DNA of 64,000 nt from positions 6,386,001 through 6,450,000 of the forward strand of contig JASFXZ010000008.1 in NCBI GenBank assembly GCA_032209605.1, read 5' to 3'. Below are positions 46,362 to 58,700 of this stretch, piece by piece. The notes under the pieces were generated by a model. It had not been told where the DNA came from and did not search any database. It saw nothing but the letters and a program-made list of their open reading frames with translations. Both the position numbers and the translations under genes were made by a program. The stretch is from Mactromeris polynyma. Lineage: Eukaryota; Mollusca; Bivalvia; Venerida; Mactridae. The stretch's first letter is position 1. Each line of letters starts with the position of its first letter.

Positions 46362-47634
46362 TTAATAAATAAGGTGACCAGAAAACGACGTAAATAGACC
46401 TTTATCCGCTACTACGTGTCTACTATCAGATACATTCATGTGACGCACCCAAACGTCATTACCTTCCTGCAGACGGACATTCACAGCGTTGCTACCCATA
46501 TTCCAGTAACCATTATCCCCCGTCTTCACGCGAGCAATCACTTGGTTATCTTTGATAAGCTCTAATCCAAGCCACATAGCCGATGAACCTTGGAGAAGCG
46601 AAACCGCAAACTCGTAAACACCATCAACCGGTGCACGGAATGTGCCATGACGTGGATCATAGGCTCCGCCCACATTCGTTGTGATCTCGTCGTAAATGAT
46701 TCGCTGAATAGTACCTAAGCTAGTAACATCCTTGGTCACAGACACCGAAAAGGCGACAACGTCAGAGAAACATTTGTCTGAAAGTAGAGAACAGTTTAAT
46801 ATATAAATAATGTTTGTTTTGTTTTGTTTATTCTGTATATACTATTCTGCTCTCCAACTGGGAGGAAATAAACGTATCTATCTATCTGGATATCGCCATG
46901 TTGAATGTCCTCAATAAAGATATTAGTTTGATACATTGTTGTCGAGTTATCCACCATATAGCGACAGTATGTAAGTTATGTACCGCGGTATGTTGACCTA
47001 ACCAGTGTTTCTGGGTTGCCACCAAACAGACCTAAGTTGTTTCTTCCACATATAACTGAAAACTCCCCATATGAATTAGAGGTGTTGAACAAATTACTTT
47101 GTATCGGTTATCTTCATTCAATTAATCACGGAGTGCATACGCCTCACCCAGGGCTCGAACCTACGATCTTGACATTAATACAATTGATCTTACATTCATA
47201 TCGAAATATGGTCTCAACTCGTAATCAACGTTGGTCACTCACGGGAAACAAATACCAATGTACGATGTAAAAAGCCGGTGTGACCAAATATAATGTATAC
47301 GGTCACACAGTTTTACGGTAATTTCTGAAATGTTTCAAAGATGAAATTCAGATGTTCAGTTTATTTCTCTCCTGTTCACACATATTGACATAGAAGTTCT
47401 TACACCTATGAGATAAGACGTCAATGTAAAGCTGTACTCACTTGCTTTGTAGTCAGCCGCTAAGGCTGCCAGGTTATTCTTCAATGTATTCATTTCTGTC
47501 GCCATATTTGCCCGGAGTTGTTTTTCATGTATAATCTGACTCATCAACGACTGAAGCGAGTTGTCGTCCAAAAGAAAACATTGAGCACTTCCAATAAAAA
47601 GTGACAAGCTTAAAATCAGTTGTAACGTAGCCAT
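46362..47634 (-). CDS. Secreted globular-head C1q domain protein A (two exons)
   Basis: Join of 47634-47442 and 46777-46362, phase-1 intron (GCAA|GTGAGT, TTTCAG|ACAAA), 202 residues. Residues 1-19 are a signal peptide (MATLQLILSLSLFIGSAQC). Residues 20-64 are a short helical stretch with heptad-like leucines (SLQSLMSQIIHEKQLR). About residues 70-202 form the C1q head: VAFSVSVT, NVGGAYDPRHGTFRAPVDG, VYEFAVSLL, ELIKDNQVIARVKTGD, VNVRLQEGNDVWVRH and FTSFSGHLIY. No collagen region. Known: bivalve sghC1q proteins are soluble lectin-like pattern-recognition molecules that trimerise. Ligand unknown. Confidence 0.93.
47135..47175 (-). mobile_element. SINE fragment with B-box in C1q A intron
   Basis: Minus-strand GTAGGTTCGAGCCCTGGG fits a B-box; only a fragment. 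Confidence 0.35.
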
Positions 47635-48508
47635 GGTTAAACTCGATAGTCAGATATTTACACTAATGTGTTGGAAATGTTGAGAGATAAGCTTTAGACA
47701 TAATGTATACTCACAATCTGATGTCTAGGTTAGGGCATATTGAAATTATTCTTTATTGCTAGTGATATGCTCTCTCCGCTTGGTCAACATTTCGAAATGA
47801 CGAAGAATATGAGACATGATCAAGTATATCAGGCGAACAGGATGATGGCTTTATCTCTCGGAATGCTGTATTTGTAACCCTTATGTAAAGGAACCAATGT
47901 TGTTAGTCATAATTTGACATTGTTACTAGTCGCTAAACTGACGCATGTTTTAAATAGTCAACATAAAGTCAAGCAATTAAACGAATCAACGTCAATTCCT
48001 AGATACATATCAGCATTTAATGTTGCGCAATGACTCGGTATAAACACAAAATGTCATGGGTATATACTTCTGAAAAACGTTTTCGTCAATATCAAGCCGA
48101 TGTCTTTAAAACCGGGCTATAACGTGAAACCGAAATTCTCTATTTCAAATTGCCAAACGAAAATAGACAGAAAGTGCCAGTTATTTAAATACCACAGACT
48201 GGACATTAACTATTTACCCTTTTCCTGCACACAAATCTAGTAGTTTGTGTGATGCTTTGTTCTTGAAATCAGTCGGTAATGAGACTTTTATTTATTAAAT
48301 GCATGGTAATTTTCAGCACTAAATACCTTTATAATCTTTATATAGTTTCAACTTTTTACAATTCGCAGACCAACACTGATAATCATAAAGAAACGATGTA
48401 TAATAATCTCGGCCTAAAACTTTACGTGACCTTAAAGATAATGGAATGTGAATTCTGTGAGTCTACATTTACTGTCGCTTGATCATTTCTTCTCTATATC
48501 CCTCAATA
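47635..48508. promoter_or_regulatory. 874-bp intergenic region between divergent C1q genes
   Basis: The two start codons face away from each other here, so both promoters must lie in this stretch or in unseen 5' exons. No convincing TATA box or known motif identified. Confidence 0.45.
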
Positions 48509-49829
48509 ATGAATGTGTATTTGTTAAGCGTTTTAATGGTTGCTATGGTGACGACGGGAACTGTAAGGGCAGCTGGTACAACGTCAGTTACGGCACAACT
48601 CCGTCTTCTACTGGACGAGGAGAAGGTCCTTAGACAGTCGTTGGAGACTCGGGTCTATAGCTTACGTCAGCAGGTGGCACATTTGAACAGCACGATAGGT
48701 AATGATTTAATAATCCAAACAATGCAAACGAGTATAGATTACTTTTATTAACAATGAAAATCGTTATTTGATTTCATGTACTCAGCAAATATGACAGTTG
48801 GTTTAGTCGTAGTTTTACGCTTTTGTTGTAAATAGTCATAATCGTAACATAATGTTGTTGAGTAGAAATATACTGCTGCTTTAGCCTTGAAGGTTCATCC
48901 AATACAAAATGTAGGTTTCGCACTGCAAAGTGCTACTTTAACTTAAAGTTCGCTACTAACGATTCATAAGTAGTAGAGAATATCATAATTGTGTATATTG
49001 GTCAATATTTTCCAAACATGTTTTCATTGGCTGAAAGTATGCTTACAACCGTTTTCAAGTAAATACAAAAACGGATTATAGTTAATAGATTGGAACAGAA
49101 ATAACGCTGTCTTTAACCGCTCTCTGTTAACTCAAACTATGTCATTATTTGGCTCCAAGTTGCATGGAAATTGGGAAATCAATAGCGGACTCTATTCATA
49201 TATATATTATATTTCTCAAAATAGCAGATCGAAAAAAAGAACTCGATTGGAAATACGTTAGATAATAAAGACTGAACATGTTAGTTAGTTACTGAGTGAT
49301 AAATTGACACAGCGGCGGATAAGAAACGGTGGTTTTATTTTAAATTATTTAAGCGTCCTTTTCAATATTTTCAGTACCATGTGTATGCGGTGCCTCTGCG
49401 CCAGCCTCCACTCAGACTCAGGTTGCATATACAGGAACTACGGGGACCAGTACCTTGTCCAGCATTAACGCAAACACCGACTTCCTCTTTAATAATGATC
49501 TAGTCAACGTAGGTGGCGCTTTCAATGCATCCGATGGTCATTTTGTTGCCCCAGTGGATGGTCTATATGGCGTTTCTTTATCGGTTTATATGTCAGTCCA
49601 TTACTATATTAGAATGGAACTCGTTGCTAATGGAACTGCCGTCCTCAAAGTACAAACTGGCCACCGCTTATATAGTCGTTACAACAGACAAGAGAATCAA
49701 GGTACCAACTTTGCGATCGTCAATTTGACTAAGGGTACGGATGTTTGGCCACGCTATGTTACTGGGTCTGGTAATCTCTATGGAAACGGCGTACCTACAT
49801 TCTCCGCATTTCTTCTTCATCAATTCTAA
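48509..49829 (+). CDS. Secreted globular-head C1q domain protein B (two exons)
   Basis: Join of 48509-48698 and 49375-49829, phase-1 intron (ATAG|GTAATG, TTTCAG|TACC), 214 residues. Signal peptide about residues 1-21 (MNVYLLSVLMVAMVTTGTVRA). Residues 25-63 form a coiled-coil-like helix (LRLLLDEEKVLRQSLETRV). About residues 80-214 form the C1q head: NVGGAFNASDGHFVAPVDG, LYGVSLSVY, MELVANGTAVLKVQTG, FAIVNLTKGTDVWPRY and PTFSAFLLHQF. Two Cys (PCVCG) lie at the stalk-head boundary. Same exon plan as gene A, but the heads differ at many positions, so the duplication is not recent. Confidence 0.93.
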
Positions 49830-49893
49830 TGTAATACAATGCCAAATCTTTAAACATTTGTACAGAATACTGTAGGTGATCTCATCTTGTAAA

Positions 49894-49899
49894 ATTAAA
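49894..49899 (+). terminator. Possible polyadenylation signal of C1q B
   Basis: ATTAAA 65 bp after the stop codon. Confidence 0.4.
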
Positions 49900-49951
49900 G
49901 ATGGTTAACGATCCTAGAGTTCAACTTATTTATCGCGGTAGTACAAAGTCA

Positions 49952-50025
49952 GAGGGTTCAGCGTAAGACTATCGTAACTACTATGTATTTATATAGGAGT
50001 TACGCTAGTCTTGCACTCAACCCTC
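49952..50025. repeat. 74-bp imperfect hairpin
   Basis: GAGGGTTCAGCGTAAGACTA and its continuation pair with the inverse of TAGTCTTGCACTCAACCCTC across a short AT-rich loop. It could be a mini-MITE or a folded transcript end of C1q B. Confidence 0.6.
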
Positions 50026-51218
50026 GATTAATGGCGCTAGGAATGGCCTGGCCGACCATAAGGGATAACTAGGAGAATCAAAGAGGACAAACAGGGGGGG
50101 GGGGGTAATGGATGGAAAAGATCACAGCACAAGTCAAGACAGCTGGCAACAACAGGCAGTAACTGGGGAGAAAATAACATGAGCACTATATGAAGTGATA
50201 GAATTGCACACGGGGGGGGGGGGGTAAATGTTGTGATTTACGAAACACGTCTGTCCGTTGTGACATTGAATCATGTCATGTCGCACTGTTCATTGCATTG
50301 CAGTACTGCCACAATGTAACTTCAAAAAGTTACATTTTTATCTACATACGGAATTATCACGTGACATTATATAGTGGCATCACTGTGTAATATAACGGAT
50401 ACATGTACATCTAAACATTTGCTCCAACAAAAATATTGTTTTAAGGTTACAGATTTCATTTATTCAAATATAAGCAATATATGGTGCAATAAATATTAAT
50501 TTAGATCTGCTAAAATCAACGACAAGTCAGTACACTCATGAATCGCAGTTTGGGATAATATAATGCTTACTCTTCAAATCATCGGTTTGCTCAGTTGTGA
50601 CTCCAGGTTTTGTATGGTATCACAAATCGTACAGTCAATCTCTTATACTTGACAATGGAGACCACTGCAAAGGATACGATTATCTCGTATTATCCGATCG
50701 TGTAATCGTTTTATTGTTGAATTAGTTCCTCAAACCGGTTAGAGTGTCCTTAAAAAACATTTTTATCGCTGAAATGATCAAAACATGCCCGTACTTTTGT
50801 GGACAAGTATTCTTGCCTGACTGAAGAACAGGAGTGCGAACCAAAGTACATAAAAATATGTGCAAGTTACATGCAAATAAATTACAAAATAGACATACAA
50901 GTTTTTTTTGATGAAATACTGAATGAATTTATTTTTCATTTATGCATTCTATTACTTTCCTATTACTTATTTATATCATTGGAGGCGAACTAAACCGAAG
51001 TGAAAATTAACATTTAAACGTTCAAGAAATCTGTCATGTGGACCCTTGCATATAATCGTATTTTAAATTTAAATTACATGTAGATATTCTATAAAACATG
51101 CGACTGTCCAGATTTGCTGTGGGGTTTTCTACCCATACTTATTTAAAGACGTATTCGGGAGTTGCCATTGCGCAACTTTAATGCGCATGTTCTTTTCGCT
51201 TACTGTAGTTTTTGCGTT
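50026..51218. other. Intergenic with two G-runs
   Basis: Homopolymer G tracts of 12 to 13 bases at 50094-50105 and 50212-50224, each followed by TAA. No gene seen. Confidence 0.5.
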
Positions 51219-51868
51219 GGGTTAAAGACGTATAAAGGAGTAGTTTGCTATTTTCTTTTACGATGCAAAGATTGTTACTGAACTTTATAGTCACCAAGCA
51301 CAATACAAATAATGATATCATTATGTTTAATTGAAGGATTTCATTATAGTTTGCAGTTTTTCTTCTACTTTATTTAAAATTCTGCATTTGAAATAATAAA
51401 ATGATCTTCAATAAATATTTAAAACTAACACATTTTATGAAAATGTAAAACGATAATGGGTTACCAAGTGTATTAAGGGTATTTTTTTTTCAACTTTAAC
51501 TTTCCATATATATATTACATTTGAAACACAATAAAACAATCTTTATTTTAAAATCAAGCAAGGTAACCTATTATTTGTGTCTCTAATTTTCATTCAGACA
51601 GTGACTCTCATATAGTATACCAAGTTGTAAGAAAATCTCTGCCCTAGAAAAAATACAAAAATGTATAGTAAACTTGTATCGATTTTGTTCCATATTCATA
51701 TGAAATATTCACGTTTTAAATCTTCATTACCATAAAATCGAGCAAGGTGACCTATCATTTTTATTTCATATTTTGGTTAGATACAGTACACTGATCAAAT
51801 ATACAAAGTTTAAAGGAAATCTCTGCGTTAGAAAAAAACGGCCTTATTGTAGGATACGTCTTTAACCC
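51219..51868. mobile_element. MITE-like element with GGGTTAAAGACGTAT ends
   Basis: GGGTTAAAGACGTAT at the left and its inverse ATACGTCTTTAACCC at the right. A related end (TTTAAAGACGTATTCGG) occurs just outside at 51143. Inside, a unit with GCAAGGTAACCTAT ... GAAAATCTCTGCC is repeated twice (near 51557 and 51742). A TTAA within the ends may mark the insertion target. Confidence 0.55.
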
Positions 51869-51981
51869 ATAACTGCGGTCAGCTTAGGGACCATAGCTTG
51901 GGGTCTGATTATAGGTATCAGGGCATGTCCACACTTCTGTGGGCCTGGCATGCCGCGTGTCTGGGTGCAGACTACCATCGA

Positions 51982-52071
51982 GTCCCCTGCAGTTCAGCCT
52001 GTAGGCCACTCAGTCAGCCTGTAGGTCACACAGTACGCAGTTCAGCCTGTAGGCCGCGCAGTACGCAACTT
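51982..52071. repeat. Short imperfect tandem repeat (CAGCCTGTAGG unit)
   Basis: CAGCCTGTAGGCCAC-type unit in three copies with CACAGTACGCAGTT spacers. Confidence 0.7.
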
Positions 52072-52161
52072 TAACATGATTTACCACTGGGAGACACTAC
52101 ATAGGACTTGTCTAAGTAGAGGCTATGTACTGGTAGGGGAGACTTACGTGCTCGGTTTCAC

Positions 52162-52233
52162 ATACACGCACGCTTGCACGCACGCACGCACACACACGCA
52201 AATACACGCACGCACGCATACACACGCATACAC
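52162..52233. repeat. CA/CACG microsatellite
   Basis: Interrupted run of CACG, CACA and ATAC units. Confidence 0.85.
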
Positions 52234-53559
52234 TATCTATATCATTTAACACATATATTCTCTTAACCATCTGTATACGCTTTTTTATAAACAGTCTAAA
52301 TTGCCGTAGCGTGAAATTAAATTACATTAAATCAATCACATAGTGTCTACCTCTATAATATTGATACGTGATCATTTCTGTGGTTGAAAAGAAATTTCAC
52401 AAACACGGTAAATAAGCATTCAATAAAACCCGTTTTTAATACGTGCCGTTAAATTAACAGAACAATGAAAGGTAAACGTATTTTCAGACCCGGTCCAAAC
52501 ATGCTGCAAAATATAAATAACTGAATTATCCTTGAAGGGTAAATACTTCATCAAAATGCACTATTAAAAGGTCTGACCTTTAGACTATCGACAGTTCTCG
52601 TTTCATGACGAGTCAAAATTAATGTAAAGATGATTAGATACGAAGGATAGGGGTGTCAACATAGTTTTATACTTTGCCGGTTTTAAACGTATTTCGTCAC
52701 ACTACGAATGTAGAAACTTCAAAGGTATTATTGAACTGGCATCATTTATCTATTTTGCCACAAAGGCTTGGGAATTATATTTTTCATCTTCTAAAGTACT
52801 CTGTAAGTACTCCCAATGCATGAGCCATTTAATTGTGTACGTTAACCAGATCTAATTTAATAGCCTTCTTTAAAATAAGGATAAAAAAGCGTTAAAGTGA
52901 AAAATAACAAACCATTGTTAACTTGTTTGTCTGCTTAATAAATAGATCGATTCAGGTGAAGACCTTTTCTTTTCAATTTCGAGACGCAATGTAACACCGC
53001 TTTTCAAAGAATACAAATATTTTATTATTGACATAATTTCCATTCAAAACGAATATGTAAAATAACCATTTTGGTAGGTGGAACTATAAGTATACTGGGT
53101 AAACAAGTATGTTTACGTACTGAGACGCGCACGTATGTAAGCATGTCAGGTCTTGTTCCACAAACAATTCTACAGATTCATGAACCTCGAATGTTTTTTG
53201 ACATTAGCGTCATTGAAGGACTTTGGAACGCATGCACATGCTTCTTTAAACCACTTTGTATTCAAGGGGATTACATAAAAATAACATAGTAGATAAGTTT
53301 AGAACCTTCATCCGTCACTTACAAATGAAAATAAGAGCTAGATCCAAAAAATGACTAATTAATAACTGGCATGTTTCTGAGGCAGATAATCACTGAAAGT
53401 CCTGGCAGTGTTGTTCCATCTGTATTTGTATCAGGTTTTTTGTTGTTAGCCAATGTTGATACATGGCATTATTATCAAATACATGTGTGTAAGACAAGCT
53501 GGTAAGAACCCTAGTATGAACGAAGCAACGGAAAAGCAAGTGGGTGTGAGACGGCATAG
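52234..53559. other. Intergenic, nothing recognised
   Basis: AT-rich. One 72-codon open stretch at 53071-53289 has no recognisable feature. Confidence 0.5.
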
Positions 53560-54898
53560 GACTGTATCGGGTAGTCTGTCCGATAATTGTTTTGTCAGTG
53601 ATTTAGAACAGGTGTATTTCTAAGGCGTATGACTGTATCGGGTAGTCTGTCCGATAGTAGTTTTGTCAGTGATTTAGAACATGGGTATTTCTAAGGCGTA
53701 TGACTGTATCGGGTAGTCTGTCCGATAATTGTGTTGTCAGTGATTTAGAACAGGTGTATTTCTAAGGCGTATGACTGTATCGGGTAGTCTGTCCGATAAT
53801 AGTTTTGTCAGTGATTTAGAACGTGTATTTCTAAGGCGTATGACTGTAGCGGGTAGTCTGTCCGATAATTGTTTTGTCATTGATTTAGAACAGGTGTATT
53901 TCTAAGGCGTATGACTGTATCGGGTAGTCTGTCCGATAATAGTTTTGTCAGTGATTTAGAACAGGTGTATTTCTAAGGCGTATGACTGTATCGGGTAGTC
54001 TGTCCGATAATTGTTTTGTCAGTGATTTAGAACAGGTGTATTTCTAAGGCGTATGACTGTATCGGGTAGTCTGTCCGATAATAGTTTTGTCAGTGATTTA
54101 GAACAGGTGTATTTCTAAGGCGTATGACTGTATCGGGTAGTCTGTCCGATAATAGTTTTGTCAGTGATTTAGAACAGGTGTATTTCTAAGGCGTATGACT
54201 GTATCGGGTAGTCTGTCCGATAATAGTTTTGTCAGTGATTTAGAACAGGTGTATTTCTAAGGCGTATGACTGTATCGGGTAGTCTGTCCGATAATAGTTT
54301 TGTTAGTGATTTAGAACAGGTGTATTTCTAAGGCGTATGACTGTATCGGGTAGTCTGTCCGATAATAGTTTTGTCAGTGATTTAGAACAGGTGTATTTCT
54401 AAGGCGTATGACTGTATCGGGTAGTCTGTCCGATAATAGTTTTGTCAGTGATTTAGAACAGGTGTATTTCTAAGGCGTATGACTGTATCGGGTAGTCTGT
54501 CCGATAATAGTTTTGTCAGTGATTTAGAACAGGTGTATTTCTAAGGCGTATGACTGTATCGGGTAGTCTGTCCGATAATAGTTTTGTCAGTGATTTAGAA
54601 CAGGTGTATTTCTAAGGCGTATGACTGTATCGGGTAGTCTGTCCGATAATAGTTTTGTTAGTGATTTAGAACAGGTGTATTTCTAAGGCGTATGACTGTA
54701 TCGGGTAGTCTGTCCGATAATAGTTTTGTCAGTGATTTAGAACAGGTGTATTTCTAAGGCGTATGACTGTATCGGGTAGTCTGTCCGATAATTGTTTTGT
54801 CAGTGATTTAGAACAGGTGTATTTCTAAGGCGTATGACTGTATCGGGTAGTCTGTCCGATAATAGTTTTGTCAGTGATTTAGAACAGGTGTATTTCTA
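53560..54898. repeat. 71-bp satellite-like array, about 19 copies
   Basis: Unit starts GACTGTATCGGGTAGTCTGT and continues CCGATAATAGTTTTGTCAG ... GTATTTCTAAGGCGTAT. Every unit contains TATCGG-9 nt-CCGATA, a 6-bp inverted repeat; one copy (near 53845) has AGCGGG. Units differ mainly by AATTG versus AATAG after the inverted repeat. Confidence 0.95.
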
Positions 54899-55109
54899 TC
54901 CTGATAAGTAATTGATATGTAAAGCAAAACAAATACCATGGACAATTTTTTACAGGCATGTGGTAAATTAATTATTTGTAATTTGAGAGTCGCGTTGGCT
55001 TTTAATTACCTTAAACGGTGTTTATAACTCGTGCTGAAGAATCCTTGTCGAATGAAATAGAAGTCGCTAATTATCTATAAATATTAATTAATAATTAGCA
55101 TATTGCACA

Positions 55110-55332
55110 GTACAACAACACCCGTTGTGGGAATAGCGACACATGCATAGACGAGGTAAGCGGCTTGTACTGTCTGTGATAGGTACAACAACAACCGTTG
55201 TGGGAATAGCGACCCATACATAGACGAGGTAAGCGGCTTGTACTGTCTGTGATAGGTACAACAACAACCGTTGTGGGAATAGGGGCCCATACATAGACGA
55301 GGTAAGCGGCCTGTACTGTCTGTGATAGATAA
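55110..55332. repeat. 73-bp tandem repeat, three copies
   Basis: ACAACAACAACCGTTGTGGG ... GTACTGTCTGTGATAGGT; the CCGTTGTGG core occurs at 55122, 55195 and 55268. Confidence 0.93.
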
Positions 55333-55346
55333 AGTAAGTATATATA

Positions 55347-55564
55347 CTGGTCAAAAGAGCTAACCCGTCATTGTTAATGTTGAGAATCTTCACTACATTA
55401 TAAGAAAGTGATCTGAGACGAGCAATGTTTCGAATTGTTCGATTGTTCAATTCATTTGAATCATAAGTGCTTATAGATTACGTAATCAAACCAACAGATG
55501 ATGTATCCAGTAACTGTTTGGAAACGATGTTCACTAATTATGACGGGTTAGTTCTTTTGACAGG
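55347..55564. mobile_element. 218-bp MITE, mariner-like ends
   Basis: CTGGTCAAAAGAGCTAACCC at the left and CCTGTCAAAAGAACTAACCC inverted at the right, both extending to CGTCAT, flanked by TA. Starts just after the 73-bp repeat. Confidence 0.7.
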
Positions 55565-55977
55565 TACATATAACTTCTAATTCGAATATAAAATACCTGT
55601 TCATACCCTGTTGGAGACCGTCAAACATAAAGAAAAATGCTTAACATGGCTCACAGTTTCCCGAATTTAGGACTGAAATCTTAACCTTTGAAAATAGCGA
55701 AATTTATTCGAGACGGTAAAGTTGAATTTATTACAAAGTTAAAATTTAACTTTTAACTACTGATGTTTCTGTATTATTTGTCAAGAGAAGCGTCTCCCGA
55801 AGTAATCTAAGAAATGAACCTACTTCTGTAACTTCGTTTGCTTAAGGGAAAATAACGACACTGTAGTTTGCACTTTCATAGAAACAATAATTCATAATAA
55901 CATTACATAAGTCATTGTTGGTCCTTAAAGACACTAAGTTCTTTATAAATTCATTGACTGACACGTCATTGTTTATA

Positions 55978-56173
55978 CTGTAAAACCTCACTTAAAGACC
56001 ACCTCAATAATAAGACCACCTCAAAATTAAGACCACTCTTTTCAAGTCCAGTTTTACTCTTCCAGCTCTTTATTCAAACTCAATATTAAGACCACCTCAA
56101 TATTAAGACCACCTCAATATTAAGACCAATTTTCAAGGGTCCCAAGGGTGGTCTTATTATTGAGGTTTCACTG
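55978..56173 (+). mobile_element. MITE, CAGTAAAACCTCACTTAAAG family, copy 4
   Basis: TA-flanked. CTGTAAAACCTCACTTAAAG to GAGGTTTCACTG, with four AAGACCACCTC units. Forms an inverted pair with the next copy. Confidence 0.68.
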
Positions 56174-56295
56174 TATAAAGATGTTGAAAGTAATTGTGGA
56201 GTTATAAACAATATAGTATAACCTAGTACATGATATCATCCTTTGCCACAATTTCCGTATCTGCTTTCAATATTTTCTACATGTAAATATAGTAA

Positions 56296-56460
56296 ATAGT
56301 AAAACCACTTTTGGGACCCTTGAATACTCGTCTTAATAATGAGGTGGTCTTAATAGTGGGGTTGAATAATGAGCAAAACAATGGAAATGAACTTGAAACT
56401 TGTGTTCTTAATTATGAGGTGGTCTTATAATTGAGGTGGTCTTTAAGTGAGGTTTTACTG
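56296..56460 (-). mobile_element. MITE, CAGTAAAACCTCACTTAAAG family, copy 5, inverted
   Basis: Reverse orientation of copy 4: it carries GGACCCTTGAA near its left end and GGTCTTTAAGTGAGG at its right, ending TTTTACTG next to TA. It lies 122 bp from copy 4, so the two could fold into a long hairpin. Confidence 0.62.
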
Positions 56461-57463
56461 TATTTACCTCAAGTAGACACTAGAATGTTAATAACACTCA
56501 TAAATTACATCGATATTTTTACATGACGTCACAACTGCCGTACAAAGATGACCGCTAGTATTATTGACGTAAATATATATTAACGGTATAACGTGCATTT
56601 TCTATTTACGATACAAATGAGATGTCACATTCACGATCATAAATTACCTAATTTATTGAACTTGTTTTCGATAAGAACGATACAGCTAGCCATATGACTT
56701 GTTTTAATCAGTCTTTTTTTTTAAAAAGTTCAATAAATCCGATAATTTATAACCACTCGTGAAGTTTAGTCAAACATAAGACAAAGGGTTTCTATATTTT
56801 GTGTTTTACTTTGTCTGATTTGCATAGACTTGTACCGAGAGTAAAATACTTTGTAACCACAGTTGTTAACTGCCTTTTCTAATAAATTGCGCAATATCAT
56901 TCAATTCAGTGTCTGTTCTTTGTTTACTATTGACGTTCAAAGAATGCGTACGTACCGTGTAGTAACCAATAGTTGTCATTGAGTACGAGCGTATGAACAG
57001 GGCCCGTATTACAGAAGCATCTTAAGTGAATCTTAAATATTTTCACTTAAGTTCATAACTTCAAATGGATGTAATTCTAAAGCCACATTGAACTGTTAGG
57101 CTGTGTAATTATAATGACAAAAACATATTAATACTATTCATTTGTCACTCTTGATTTGACCATATAATAGCCTGTATATTAAATAAACCTGTTATGGAAA
57201 ATGTAATTTGAAGGATAAGGATGAAATTTTACTCAAAATGTACCCCAGGCCCTACTTCTTTGCGAATCATTTCATTAATTCTTGTTAGCCTACTTGCATT
57301 GTTGGCCAATTAAGGACATTTATTAGCAAATGTCTGGCGTGGCCGTCGATAAATCGGGGCAATCGGGACACGACGTAACATTTTATTATATTTTGTATCC
57401 CTGGAGAGATAAATGGATTAAAAACCTTTAACTTTGACCTCATTAAGTAAGGTATTTTTGTTA
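56461..57463. other. Intergenic with a palindromic stem
   Basis: Contains CTTAAGTGAA / TTCACTTAAG (57021-57051), perfect 10-bp arms with an 11-nt loop, preceded by GGCCCGTATTACAGAAGC, which resembles MITE ends. No gene seen. Confidence 0.5.
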
Positions 57464-58425
57464 TAATAATAATAATAATGATATAGCTTTATGTTCAGAA
57501 GGTAAAACACAAAAGACAGTAAACTTTACATTGGTACATATTAGAACATACTAATAACAAATACAAAGCACGTCTTATTTTCATGTGGCCTTCCATAAAG
57601 CATTACATAAAGGTTAAATAGTTTACAATTTGTTCTTAAATTTATAATGAATTAATTATTTATGAAAAACATATTACATACATGTAGATCTAATAATATT
57701 AATTCAGAAAACATGTGTTAAATATCTTCACTTGGAGATCAACATTAAAACTAATATACGACAGACACACACAATTTATAAAAAGTGAAGAAACTATCCA
57801 ACTGCTTTTTGTTTTTGAACGTTTAAAAGGAATGTATTATATCTTTCTTAAATTGTGTCAAATATTTCATTGAACGAATATCTTCGGTGAATTCCAGTCA
57901 TGCCAAAATATGAAAAAGAATTTCGTTTAACTAAATCACTAAAAACTACATGGGCAATGTCATTTTTCTTGACAGATCTTAAGCTGTATGAGCGATTATT
58001 ACAAAACTGTATAATTTCTTTTATATACGCCGGAGCCATTTCATTTAATGATGAATATATTAAAACTCCAGTATGATATTTGAGTCTGCTATTAAAAGTT
58101 AACCATTGGAGGGTATCAAAGAGACATGCAGACGGTGTTCGTTTTGGTTTACATATAATTATTTTGGCAGCTGTTTTTAGAAGAATTGTAAGTTAAGTGA
58201 TATCTGATTGTTTACTTTTGCTCCATACAATACACCAATATTCTAAAGTAGGTATTATGTAGGATTTATAGAATAACAATTTCATATCACCAGTTATAAA
58301 GTATGAAATACGCTTTAAAAGCGAAAGCTTTGAGTTTATTTTCTTTGTTACGTTTAGTATTTGTTTATCCCAGCTTAAATTTCGACCAATTAAAACACCC
58401 AGTAACTTTTGATATATTCATTTTA
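57464..58425 (-). pseudogene. Decayed 5'-truncated LINE, C-terminal RT remnant
   Basis: The minus-strand frame from about 58420 to 57848 reads KLLGVLIGRNLSWDKQ, INSKLSLLKRISYF, KLLFYKSYIIPTLEYW, an in-frame stop (after QSDIT, near 58200), then LKTAAKIIICKPKRTPSA, RLKYHTGVLIYSSLNEMAP and LVKRNSFSYFG. This is the usual order in the C-terminal part of CR1/Jockey-like LINE reverse transcriptases after the YxDD, which is missing. The element ends at an (ATT)n run at 57464, a typical 3' tail. A different family from the LINE at 37523. Confidence 0.78.
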
Positions 58426-58584
58426 TACTAAGCCAATACCTTCAGCACAAATCCATGTTGCACTGTTGCATGTGGTGATATAAATGTATACACAGACATA
58501 GATTATAGCGCGATGTCCCTGCCTCGAGCAGCGCAACATAAATCGACAACATTAAACATTATTGTATGATATTCTGTGATCAAA

Positions 58585-58700
58585 CACATCTAATTCGTAT
58601 TGACTCAAGGGGTCTTGCGTTCGAGCCCAGAGAAGGCCACATGGATGCCCTGACATACAGGAGCATGGGGCCCGGACAGACTAACTACTGGCTGTCGTTA
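58585..58700 (+). mobile_element. SINE-like fragment
   Basis: GTCTTGCGTTCGAGCCCAG is B-box-like, followed by a GC-richer body (CATGGGGCCCGGACAG). Confidence 0.38.

Noticed and set aside
53560..54898. CRISPR-like regular array
   Set aside because: There are no unique spacers between repeats, and the genome is eukaryotic; it is a head-to-tail minisatellite.
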